A DNA stretch of 64,000 bases, from the NCBI GenBank assembly GCA_008921705.1, contig VFFE01007508.1, positions 1 through 64,000 on the forward strand, written 5' to 3'. A model generated the notes under the pieces. That model was not told the DNA's origin. It searched no databases and saw only the letters and a list, made by a program, of their open reading frames with translations. The stretch is from Burhinus oedicnemus (lineage: Eukaryota > Chordata > Aves > Charadriiformes > Burhinidae). Each line of letters opens with the position of its first letter. Position 1 is the first letter of the stretch. Shown here one piece after another: positions 24,174 through 34,150 of the stretch. The position numbers and the translations under genes are program-made.

Positions 24174-24275
24174 AAAGAGGACGGCACTGTGAACCGGGAC
24201 TTCAAGAAGACACGGACAAAAGAACAAGTCACGGAGGCCTTCAGGGAGTTCACCAGAGGAAACCGCAATGTTTTG
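24174..24275 (+). CDS. ITPKB: ITPKB coding exon (34 codons) in the kinase C-lobe
   Basis: An in-phase exon (0/0) following TTTTCAAG and ending TTTTG|GTGAGT. It reads [18 protein letters not shown] and then [29 protein letters not shown] is a distinctive ITPKB stretch; as I recall it, ITPKA has a different sequence (KADGSCSTDFKTT) here. The exon continues exactly in frame from IEGIK. Confidence 0.97.
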
Positions 24276-25848
24276 GTGAGTGGGGGATGCTGGGGGTGCT
24301 GCCAGGAGAGGGTTCCTCCTGTAGAGACTGCCCTAGATTGATCGGCTCCCTGCCCTGAGGGGCAGCAGCCTGAGCGATCTCTCTTAAAAAAGCATGAAAA
24401 ATGGCAAAGAGAAATGCCATTCTGGTGCAGGGGTGAGCAGCGGAGGGCTGGGAAGGGACATGTTTGCTGCAGCAGCACTGTTTGGGCCAGGTCCGAGTCT
24501 GCTGAGGATGCTCAAGGGTTGGCCCCAAAACTTGCTGCAGAGGCACAGCCACTTTCTGCTCCCTTGTTCCTGGGGCTGATGGCAGCCTCTGAGCCCACTG
24601 TTTATCCTAGTATGTGATGGTGTAGGCAGTGGAGGCTCCCACCCTGGCAGAGTGGGATGCCCCACACTCGGTCTCACGGGATGGGTGGCCAAGGCATCCC
24701 CCTGCCTGCGCCAGGCACCCTTCACATGGACAAGCTGTAGTTGGCATTTCCCAAGTTTCTCTATGTTGCCAGGAGAATAAGAGACGTAGCTATAAACAAT
24801 TTACACCAACTGTGTCAAATATCCTATTTGACAAAGTGCTTCCATTTTAAGCTGTACTATAACAAAGCCTACAAATGCAAGGCTCCAGCTGGAGTGGTCC
24901 TCGGCACTTCCTCCTTCAAACCGGCACATTCGCTTTGATGAGAGTTACCTAGGGATTATTCCTGGATCTGTAAATGAAATTGCCTGGCTGCATTTTATCC
25001 CCAAAGAGCTTGGAGCACACTCACACCATCATGCCCTGCCTCAGGATGGGGCTCCTTGGCCAAACCATTGCAATACAGTGACTGCCACATCTCCCCATGC
25101 AGTCAAAGTGTGAAAATTGAGGTGTGTTATAGTGCCCAGATACCTGCTGTGCATGTTCCTGTGCTTAGTCCTTCTGTCTAAATCTCAAAATCAAACTGTC
25201 AAAGGGGCCAGCTGAGAACGCTTAGTGCCTTCCAACAATTTGCAGGGATGCTCAAACAGGCATGTAGGTCTTAACCTGCGTGCTGACTAGTGTGAAAGAC
25301 CTTCCACCTATGGTACCAACTTTGCAGAAGTGCTGATATGGAGTTACAGAAGTGTCTCACAATCCTTGACTGACTGAGTGATAAAATGACAGATGAGATG
25401 AAGAGCTGACCTATTAAAAAGAGTGCAGGTGAGAGGAAAAGAGCAGCCTGGCAGTGCATGCACAGCAGCGGCTGCTGAATTAGCTGTTGCCTCCTTGGGA
25501 GGACCATGGATGCCACGGGGAAAGTCTGCAGAAAGCCCTGGTTCAGCAAAAGCAAATGTTCTCACTAAGTTTTGGAAGTCGCAGGATGCTGTAGAGGCCA
25601 AAAGAGTAAGTGGATCCCAAATGAGAGGGGACACCTTTCCAGGGGACAGGTCTATGGGGAGGATGCTGAGCGCAGGGCAGCTGGGGGACACCCTCCCCTG
25701 CAAACATGGTATCATGGAGAGGATGCTGGGAGGGGTGACTTTCCTGTCTGCCTCATGCAGCAGTTTTTATGTAGGCTTCCCTCAGCGCTGACGGCTTGGT
25801 TTCATTTTTTTTTTTTCTTTTTATTTTTTTTTTCTTTTGTAATTCCAG
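24276..25848 (+). other. ITPKB: ITPKB intron (1573 bp, phase 0)
   Basis: A GT-AG intron ending in an unusually long, almost pure T/C tract (about 25800-25838) before ATTCCAG. It contains a 21-bp inverted repeat at 24813-24833. No gene is recognised inside. Confidence 0.9.
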
Positions 25849-25920
25849 AACAGCTACCTTAACCGGTTGAAGGGTATCCGTGCTACCCTGGAGACATCCC
25901 CATTCTTCAAATGCCATGAG
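25849..25920 (+). CDS. ITPKB: ITPKB coding exon (24 codons)
   Basis: A short in-phase exon flanked by AATTCCAG and GAG|GTAATA. It reads [20 protein letters not shown] followed by KCHE, and joins without a phase change to the previous exon (...RNVL) and the next (VIGSS...). It is homologous to the helix before the conserved SSLL segment of inositol polyphosphate kinases. It is too short to be called reliably as an ORF by itself; homology and splice sites support it. Confidence 0.95.
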
Positions 25921-28650
25921 GTAATACTCACATTTAGATAGATCTGCCTGGAAATGTGAACAGTTTAATCTCAGCTTGTCCAAGAAGAGAAGTCAAAAGT
26001 TGGAGGCTGTAAATTTCTACAAGTTTGAGTTTGTCCTTGCATCCATATTTTCATACCCATGTTTTATCTAGTACTTATGTGGAAATACGGCTGATGACTG
26101 CTATAATGTTCATGCATCTGACGTAGGTTGAAGTCTACTGAAAACCAATGCTCACACAGCTTAAGAGTGATCTAGGAGGAATTCAGGCTGCTTATGCATT
26201 TATGACTGGGAAAAAATCCTTAGTGTAAAAGTATAGGGGTTCTCTGGAGAGAAATTCCTGTCTGAATGCATGTCAGGTATCATTTAGCTGTCAGTTGCTG
26301 CATACGATCAAACAAGGCTTTAACATAGCTATAAATTGCAGATATCCCAAAACTGCCTTTGCTGAGCTGGTTAGGGCACCATAGTAAGGACACTTCCTTT
26401 GGAAGGACGTTCCTTCATAAATGAGTGTCCACAAAAGCAACATTTTCTACAGGGAATATGCAGTTCTGGTGGGAAAACAAAGAGGAAGTGCTACGTTTTT
26501 TGGCCATTTCAACAGGAATTGGAATGCTCCATAACTTAATTAAATCATTTTATTGATTTAGCATTGGCAAAGAGTATTTGCTATTGCATCTACTTAACAA
26601 AACATGACAGCGCGTGTCCTTGGCACGTGTTGTCTATTGGCAGAAGAGCCTCATAGGAGTCCCTGACTCCCAGGAAGCAGGAGCCACAGCTCCAAGACCC
26701 CACTGTCCCTCAGCCCCAGCCGCCCATGGAGGGTCCTGCTGGGACCCTGCCTGCCAGGAGCTGGAGGCAGATGAGGCTGTGCCTCCTGACAGCGGTGCCT
26801 GTAAGGCAATTGGAAGGGAAATGTCAAAACTGAGGGTTTCAGGTCAGTTCAACAAGGGAAACAAAATGCTCCCTGAAACCAAATGCCAGGGTTTCGTTTG
26901 AAAGCATAGGAACAAAACAGCCTTTCAAGGAGGTTTTGAAAGGAGTTTCCACTCCTTAAAAATTAAGTGGCAGCAGTTTTGACTTTCCATCCCACTTTGA
27001 GATGAAGCGCAGCAGAAGGTCAGCCAGGCTCTGCGTATCCTTCCACAGCGCCCTCGCTGGGCAGGGCTCCTCCAAGGAGCTGCAGGAGAATTTGGTGACC
27101 CAGGACAGGCAAGCGAAGAATGTCAGCAAAAGGCTTTTCCTTAAAGTTAAAATGTTCTGTCCTGGCCAAGAGAGGGCTATAAGAGCTTGGAAGGAGAAGA
27201 GCTAAAGATAAGCATTTCTGGGAAATAATACATATTGCTGGACCTTGGACATTTTCCTAATGCACTGGAGGAGGAAGTCTCCTCAAAAATGTAAATTCAT
27301 AATAGCTTTTGCAAACAGTACATGCTTCCTGTTCAAAACCCTCGTCTAAAGGCAAACCTCAAACTAAACCCTGCTGATAGCATGGACATGGGAGTCCCCA
27401 GTAACATTTTGTGCTGCTGTTTTGGAGGGCTGACACCAGCTGGATACCCCTAGATCTGCGCTCCTCCACGTATCTCTACAGCTTATGGGGCACTCCTGGC
27501 TCTCAGCACACTGTCCTGTCTGCTAACAGCCATTGCGCTCTGGTCCCCAAGGTCTGTATTTGTGATACAAGGGCAAGCGAGTTTGTCATCCACCAATTCA
27601 TGCACATTGGATGAAATTTGGAAAGCAATCTTCATCTGGGATAGCTCTGAAGCACGCCCGTTGGTGCTTTTCTGTAGTACTGCCTGCTAAAATCTTCTGA
27701 CTGGAGGACCAGATTCAGCAGAAGAGCACAATGGTGAATGGCCTGACACTGATATGTGTTCCTCAAGCGTTGGGAAGCCACAGCAGAGCTGCTGCTGGGT
27801 GGCAGCCTGGCTGGGACGGAGAGCTGGGATGGGCCGGGGGGGTGAGCTGGAGGTACCCACCTGCTGAGCATCTCTCCGCTCTGTGGGTGGGGAGCATTGG
27901 GCTCGTGGGATGTCGCCCTGCTGTGACAGGCCTGGAGACTTCTGCTGAGAGACGCAGTGTGCTTCACCTTCCCACATGCACCCGTGGGCTTCCCCGGGCT
28001 TGCCCAGGCCAATACTTGCTGCAGGATTTTCCCAAGGGCCAATCAGGATATGAAAGAGCCCTTCAAAATAGATGCAGCTGAGTGAACTCAGGGAAAAGGA
28101 AATTCGTGTACATGCATCTCAGTAACTTGCATCCCCAGAGCACTGTGAAAGCCAGGAGGATATTCTAGGGGGAGTCTGGGTGCAATTGGATGGTGTTTCA
28201 GGCAGGAGACAGCACATTGCAAGTAACTTGTACTTGGAGCATACCTATCCCTGTGGGATATGTCTGCAGGGCTGGTGAGTGTGAACAGCATGAGTCCATC
28301 GCAAAGAACCAGCCTTGGAGAGAATCCCCATCTGAAGGCTGAGACAATTCATCTCATTGCTTCCCTGGGGACCTTGACTTGCTTTCCAAAATATCTCTAT
28401 CTTTCATGCCCATGTTTTTCTGATCTTCTCCTTCTGCCAAGAGCTGGGATTTGTATGAGTAAACCAGCTTGTCTGAATACCCAATTCGCATATGCGAACA
28501 CAGCCAGCAACACACGGAGCTTGCTTTTGCTCATGCAAAATCTCAGCATCATCTCTTGCAAATGCAGCCTGAGATAAGGTGTCTGAAAGCCCTGAAGCTG
28601 GCTGAGAAAGACCAATAGGAATACCACTAACTGGTCTCTCCTCTCTGCAG
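25921..28650 (+). other. ITPKB: ITPKB intron (2730 bp, phase 0)
   Basis: A GT-AG intron from GTAATACT to CCTCTCTGCAG. It is AT-rich in its first kilobase (25925-26600) and otherwise unremarkable. No coding exon, RNA gene or transposon is recognised. Confidence 0.9.
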
Positions 28651-28866
28651 GTAATCGGGAGCTCCCTCCTCTTCATTCACGACAAGAAGGAACAGGCCAA
28701 AGTCTGGATGATTGACTTTGGGAAAACCACCCCGCTGCCGGAGGGACAAGTTCTCCAGCACAACGTGCCCTGGGTGGAAGGGAACAGAGAGGACGGCTAC
28801 CTCTGGGGGCTGGACAACCTCATTCAGATCCTGACAGAGTTGTCCCAGAGCGAAGACTTGCATTAA
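28651..28866 (+). CDS. ITPKB: ITPKB terminal coding exon: SSLL and IDFGKT motifs, stop codon
   Basis: This is the last coding exon, following CTCTCTGCAG, with 71 codons and a TAA stop (28864-28866). It reads [19 protein letters not shown], then [14 protein letters not shown], then [16 protein letters not shown], and ends SQSEDLH. SSLL and IDFG are the C-lobe motifs of the inositol polyphosphate kinase family; the Asp of IDFG coordinates the metal-nucleotide complex in known structures. Together the six exons encode 302 residues, close to the length of the calmodulin-binding plus catalytic part of human ITPKB (946 residues in total). All key catalytic motifs are intact. Confidence 0.97.
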   Translation, partial: VIGSSLLFIHDKKEQAKVWMIDFGKTTPLPEGQVLQHNVPWVEGNREDGYLWGLDNLIQILTELSQSEDLH

Positions 28867-31135
28867 AGCCGCGTGTCCGACTCTGCCACTACCCCCAACC
28901 TGCCCCCGACTGACTCTTCTGCACTACAAGACACTTTCCAGCCCTCACCCTTCCCGTTTGAAAGCTATAGTCTCCCTATTTAATGTGTTTTTGTTGTGGA
29001 TTTTTAGGTTGTCTTGGTTTTTTGTTTCCCTCTCCATGTAAATAGAGAGCTAACCTGCCAGAACAAAAGCTGAACTTGAAACCTTGGCTTCGCAGAGTCG
29101 GTGGGAGCACGCGGCCGTGCTGGCCGGGAGCAGCCCAGCAGGGGTTCCTTAGGCAAGCACATGCTTTGCCTATTGCGCTTTTGTCTCTTGCACAGCCTGA
29201 TTTTAAGAGGGCCTGTAAAAGGGCTGGCAGAGGAAGGAGCCTCTCCCTGCGCTGGGATTGGTAGCTTCATCCCGAAAACACTCAGTGGCCGTGTCCAGGA
29301 CCCTCTGGCAGCCAGGGTGCGTGAGCAAGGCCTGGAGATGGCAAAGGGTACTGGAGTGGGAGCCCTTTAGTTGTCTTTTCCAGCACCTTTCAGCCTAGGG
29401 AACTGGCTGTGCCAAGTCCGTAAGAGATGCTAGAAGGGCAGATTTGGGTTTTTCTTTGTGTTCAAGACATCATATGGTGGTTGCTCAGTAATTTTCAGGT
29501 GGCACTGGAGGGTGAGGGTTTCCCTCCTGCTGCAGGCCCATGTGGTTGGGCACAGATATTTACCATAGCCAGGTGCTTCCCACCCATGTCCCCTGTGCTG
29601 GGTAACACTTGGAGCTCCTCTCTAGAGACCCAGCTCCCCTGCTAGTTGCTGCTTCTAGCCCTCCTTAGCTGGGGTCTCCAGCCCTCCGTGGGAAATGAAG
29701 ACTTTGGGCAGGGCTTGGGGAGAGAAAAATAGCTTATAAGGGACTACTATGAGACCTAAAGTAGCCATCTGGGTTGATCAGTCTTTTTTAGCAGCAGCTG
29801 AGCACATATGTAGGGGTAGTGCCACCAATGCCCACACCTGGCCCATGGTGACCCTTCTGCCTGGAGCACCTCTGTAATTTTTGTCAGCAGCAGGTGAAGG
29901 GTTACAGCAGCACAGCAGCTTTCGAGGCAGCCTGGTTAGTCGTCTTTGGTGAAGCAGACTTGGGATCAGGCATCCCCATGCCTTCCCCTTTTTTCCCGCA
30001 GAGCTGGCTGACTCTGCTACTGCTCTTCGGCGCTGGCTTCCCAGCCTGCTTGGGCTGCGTGTATGGCCTCTGCGCTCCTGATCCTGTGAAAACACCCAGT
30101 TCCCTGTTTAGGGCGGAGGCTATTTTTTAACTTCCTGGAACATTTAAACTAAGCGGCTCGCTTGCGGCAGAGCTGGCCTGCTAAAGGTCAGCGATTGAGA
30201 GGGTGGTGGGGAGGGGAGGCTGCAGGGCAAGCTGGGGAGACCCTTGCATCGAGGACAGAAGGAGCGCGCAGCGCTGGAGGTGATGCAGGAGCCGGACAGC
30301 CGCAAATCCCTCACCCGCTCCATCCCCAAACCCACTGGCTCATCTCACTCCCCAGGAGCAGTGCTCCAGAGCCCCTCCGCCATCATTCAGTAGGTCCAGC
30401 ATCCTTGGCGGGGGAGGTCTTCTCCTGGCAGCAATAAGGTGGAGGAGTTGGCCATCGAGCCATCTGCAGCCATGTCCCGGCCTCTTTCCCAAGGACTGAA
30501 GCCTCCTAAGGTTTTTCTCCGTTCATATCTCACCAGACAGATGTCTTTAGCTCATCTGATGCCATGTAAATGGTTGCACTGTTTTAGCTCTTTGCCAGGC
30601 TTTCTAGAATAGCCCATGTGGAAGTGCCTTATAGACTTGCCTCTGTTCCATTAGTGTCATGGAAAAGGTTGGGGTTTTTTTAAGTTATATTTATTTTCAT
30701 CCCATTTTAATTGCACAAAACACTAAAACTTAATGCATGGAATCTCTCTTTTTTTTTTTAACTGTGTTTTTAGTTTTTAAACCATCCCTTTTCCAGCTTT
30801 GGAGAAAGGGTGTGAAGAGATACGCATAGATATGTACCAGTTATCGCTGTACTTTAGCTTTGAGCTGCTCTTATATATGTATATTATTTTTTAAGCCTGT
30901 TTATAAACCAGATTTCTTGCTTCATGGCTTCGGAAGAAGCAGATTGTTCCTCTCAGATGTCTTATGCCTTTCTGGAGCCTGGAACGGTTGCTGTGAGGGA
31001 TTTTCTCCACTCCCACCTCCCCTCTCGGTCATTGGGTAATACAGAGAAAAAAATCCAAACCGGTCTGAAACACCAACGCACAGTGCCTGTAAAAAAATCC
31101 TGTAACTTTGCAAATAAAGGCATATGGGAAGCATT
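28867..31135 (+). other. ITPKB: ITPKB 3' untranslated region
   Basis: This begins right after the TAA stop. It becomes increasingly AT-rich towards 30650-30910 and ends near the first canonical AATAAA at 31113-31118. A GT-rich stretch (CTGGTGTACGG) starts at 31139, about 20 bases beyond the signal, which fits a cleavage site near 31130-31138. A Pumilio-type TGTAAATA lies at 29037-29044. The 3' end is inferred from the signal only, and further distal polyadenylation is possible. Confidence 0.75.
31113..31118 (+). terminator. ITPKB: Polyadenylation signal AATAAA of ITPKB
   Basis: The first canonical hexamer downstream of the ITPKB stop codon. It follows an AT-rich 3' UTR and is followed by a GT-rich downstream element. 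Confidence 0.7.
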
Positions 31136-32658
31136 CGCCTGGTGTACGGTCCATGTCTGCCCCACACAGCTTGCAGCAGCCTGGGAGTGATCCAGAAGCT
31201 GGCTTTTGCGTCTATCCCGATTTTGGGGGCGTCGGGCTCCAGGTTCATTTACCCCTGCACATGCCAGGAGCAGCATTTTGTAAAAGCAAGAGCAGGAAAG
31301 GATCCTGCGCCAGGGACAGACCCTGACAAATGGGAACTGGCTTTGCAGGGAGCAGGGCAGGGTGAGAGCAGAGCCCAGGCTGGGGTGGGGGGAGGAGGGA
31401 GGGTGGGGTTCAGGCTGGGTGAGGGGCACCCCTGGGAGAGGCCCGAGTTTCTCCATCCCCCTTCTGCAGGGAAGCCCACCAAAGGCAGCTCCGCACCAGG
31501 AATTTTTTCGGTCTTCATGTTTTTTTGCTAGCACTGTGCTGTGGCTCCTGCTGAGCAGTTTCTGAGTGCCACCCTGTGATTTCTGCGCTCGAGGATATCA
31601 AAAGCACCCAGGGGTGTCAGAGCTGCTTGGCATAGCCACACGCTTCCCCTGCTCCTTTCCCTCCAAGCTGCACCACCGGCAGCATCACAAGGAGCGCTTA
31701 GGACCAAAGGCTACCAAAAAGACCAAAACCGGATTGGTTTTGCACTGAAGGAGAAATCAGATTGTAGAGCCTGAAGGCAGCTCCAGTCCCTCCTGGCTGT
31801 CCACGCAAGCACAGGACAGCAGGAGCCTGTCCTGGGACAGACATGGCTGAGGGGGGCAGGTGGGCTGCTCCATAAGGAAAGTCACATTTCACATCCCATG
31901 CCCAGGCCTCTGGGAGCAGCCCGGCCTAAGGACCAGTCCCTGCAGCATTTCTGCTGCTCGCTGCAGCATGTCTGCAGGAGAAACTCAGTGTGGACTTTGC
32001 TTAAAGACTAGAAACCGCTTGCTACGAGAAAGAACTGGCAGTATTATAGAGTTGAGGCTGTTATACTTGCACCTAGCGGTCTCTCGTGGGCTGTGAGAAA
32101 GGTGTACAAGTTCCCTGGCTGGCTGGCATGCACACTCCTGTGGCATCGTTGCCGACAGCTGATGTTTTACTTATAGCTCCAGTTCCTGGGAGGCACTGAG
32201 AGCCTCATCGGTCTGCGACTCCTCTTCCTACCTGTGGAGGAAAATGAAAGCCTCCAGAACTCCAATAACACGATGTTGTGGCAGAGAGGGGAAGGGAAAA
32301 AGCCAGGGGAAGAAACTCCTCATGACTGAGTGCAGGCATCCGCTGACCCTGAGGCACTGGGTTGGAAAGGGGCAGGCCCCAGTGCCAAGCTGGGGCTGCC
32401 AGCGCAGCACGACACACACCACAGCGAGTGCCCTGCTTGCCCCGACCTGGCTTTGCTGCACCCCCAAAGCAAAGCCCCAGGTTCCCTGCCGCTTCGGGGA
32501 TTAATAAACTCAATATAGAGAAGAGAGGCCAGCACTTCCATTAAGGCAACAAAGAAAACGTTAGATGTTGCTGAGGTTTCCACTGTCCTCCCAGCACCTC
32601 TAGCAGCCCTACAGGGGTATAGGCAGCCTGCTCAGGCTGTAGGTGGGGAGGGGGCAGC

Positions 32659-32719
32659 TAATTATCTCCTTAATTATCTAATTAGGTACTCCTTGCAAGA
32701 ATGAACCTTCTATAAATAA
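32659..32719 (+). promoter_or_regulatory. Cluster of homeodomain-type sites with a MEF2/TATA-like site
   Basis: TAATTA occurs three times within 26 bases (32659-32664, 32671-32676, 32679-32684). CTATAAATAA at 32710-32719 fits the MEF2 consensus YTAWWWWTAR and also resembles a TATA box. The motifs are visible directly; a regulatory function is inferred from their density and from the CpG island about 500 bp downstream. Confidence 0.35.
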
Positions 32720-33090
32720 GGAGATGCTGGGGCCAGCTGGGAGTTGCTGCTTCTGAAAATGCAAGACCTTGCTGTGGTGGTTGATAGGGGTCTGAAGCTT
32801 GTGTAGTGTGAGTTGTTAGTGGCACCAGCTGGTGGGGGTTTGGGGGTCTCTGGGAAGCCCCTCAAGAGGTGTTTTGCCCCTGCCATGGATGATGCAGGGC
32901 AGCGCTACTGCCTGGCCCCCACCAGCCAGAGTCCCTGCCTGGAGAAAGGGCTGGAGGGAGCTGCACTGCCTGAGCAAGGAGACCTCAGAAGGAGGGTCTT
33001 AATTGCTTAAATAAATGACTTAAGCTAAATACTGCTGGCCATAAATGAAGGTATGGGGAGAATCTGGGTTGTGTCAGGGAGCGGTTGGGT

Positions 33091-33219
33091 GTGGGGTTTT
33101 TTTATTGGGTTGTTGTTTTGTTTGTTTGTTTGGCTTGTTTTGTTTTTTGGGGTTTTTGGGGGGGGGATTTTGGTGGTTTTGGTTTGGTTTTTTGTGGTGT
33201 GGTTTTTTTTTTTTTTTAA
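33091..33219 (+). repeat. T/G-rich low-complexity tract
   Basis: About 130 bases made almost entirely of T and G on the + strand, including GTTTGTTTGTTT units, a G9 run near 33159-33167 and a T-run at the end. The strand asymmetry is extreme. The complement lacks stop codons, which lets the antisense frame run open through it. Confidence 0.8.
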
Positions 33220-33229
33220 CGCTGAGGTG

Positions 33230-34150
33230 CGGAGCAATGAAACGCTGCAGCTTTGGGTTTGGTGCTGCCGCCAATGGGCTCTTCCCCCTGGAGAGCCCTC
33301 GCTGCTGCCGCGGGGGCAAGGTGAGTCTGGCAGCTGGGAACCTGCCTGCAGCCCCTTCGGGTTTCGTGCGGGGCCCCCTGTCGCCCTCTGCCGTGGGCGC
33401 TGGGTGCCGCTGCGCGGAAGCGGGACCGAGGGGAAGCTGCATCTCACCCCAAGGGTTTTGGCGCTGCGGGGAGGGGGGCGCTGTGGCGGCGGTGGCTTTG
33501 CAGGGGGGGTGCCAGGGAGGCCAAATAGCATTGGGGGGGTAAACTGAGCAGCCTGTGGGTGCCCTTCACCCGAGCCACTCTTGCTCGGGGACGTGCTGAG
33601 CTCCAGGTCCCTGCCGGTTTGGAAATAACGTGCGTGCTGGTGCCCGGCTAGGGTGGTGGGGGGTGCCTGTGCATCCCCCCCAGTTTTCGGTGAAGAGGGC
33701 TCGTGTTGAGTTTTAACCCCCAAACAGCCGTGCTCAGGCTGCTCCTTTCCGCCGTACCTTAAAAACGACACCCGCTCCCCGTTCGCCTTGCCGCGGTCCC
33801 GCCTGGGGTGGAACCGGGCTCCCGGCGGGGCCGGGCCGGGCCGGGGCTCCCCGGCGCTTCCCCCGGAGGCCGGGAGGCGGCAGTGCTCCCTCGGCGGCAG
33901 GCTGCAGCGGGAACGGGGAGTGCGGGGCGGGGAAAGGCCGAATCCCGGCCCAGCCGGGCGGCTCCTGCGGGAGAAGGGTGCGTTTCCCGGCGGGAAGGGT
34001 GCCTGCGTGGGCAGGCGAGCATCCCAGGGCTTGTGTGGGATGCTCTCCCCGTCCCTGCCTGATCCCCGGGCGTCGCTGGTTTGGGACTTGTCCCCCAGCC
34101 CCTGGCAGTTTTGGGACTTGTCCTCTGGCGATGCTCCCACTGGGAGCTGG
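33230..34150. promoter_or_regulatory. CpG-island-like region without a recognised gene
   Basis: The sequence is strongly GC-rich with many CpG dinucleotides, densest at 33780-34020 (GGCGGGGCCGGGCCGGGCCG near 33825). It lies 2 kb beyond the ITPKB polyadenylation signal and far from the known promoter of either gene. A good splice donor, GGCAAG|GTGAGT, sits on the + strand at 33320/33321. This could be the promoter and first exon of an unannotated, possibly non-coding, transcript. No protein family is recognised on either strand. Confidence 0.5.

Larger units (their letters stand above)
31136..33229. other. Intergenic DNA downstream of ITPKB
   Basis: No gene is recognised. The stretch is fairly G-rich around 31350-31440. 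It holds a compact cluster of three TAATTA motifs plus a MEF2/TATA-like site at 32659-32719 and a T/G-rich low-complexity tract at 33091-33219. Confidence 0.6.
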
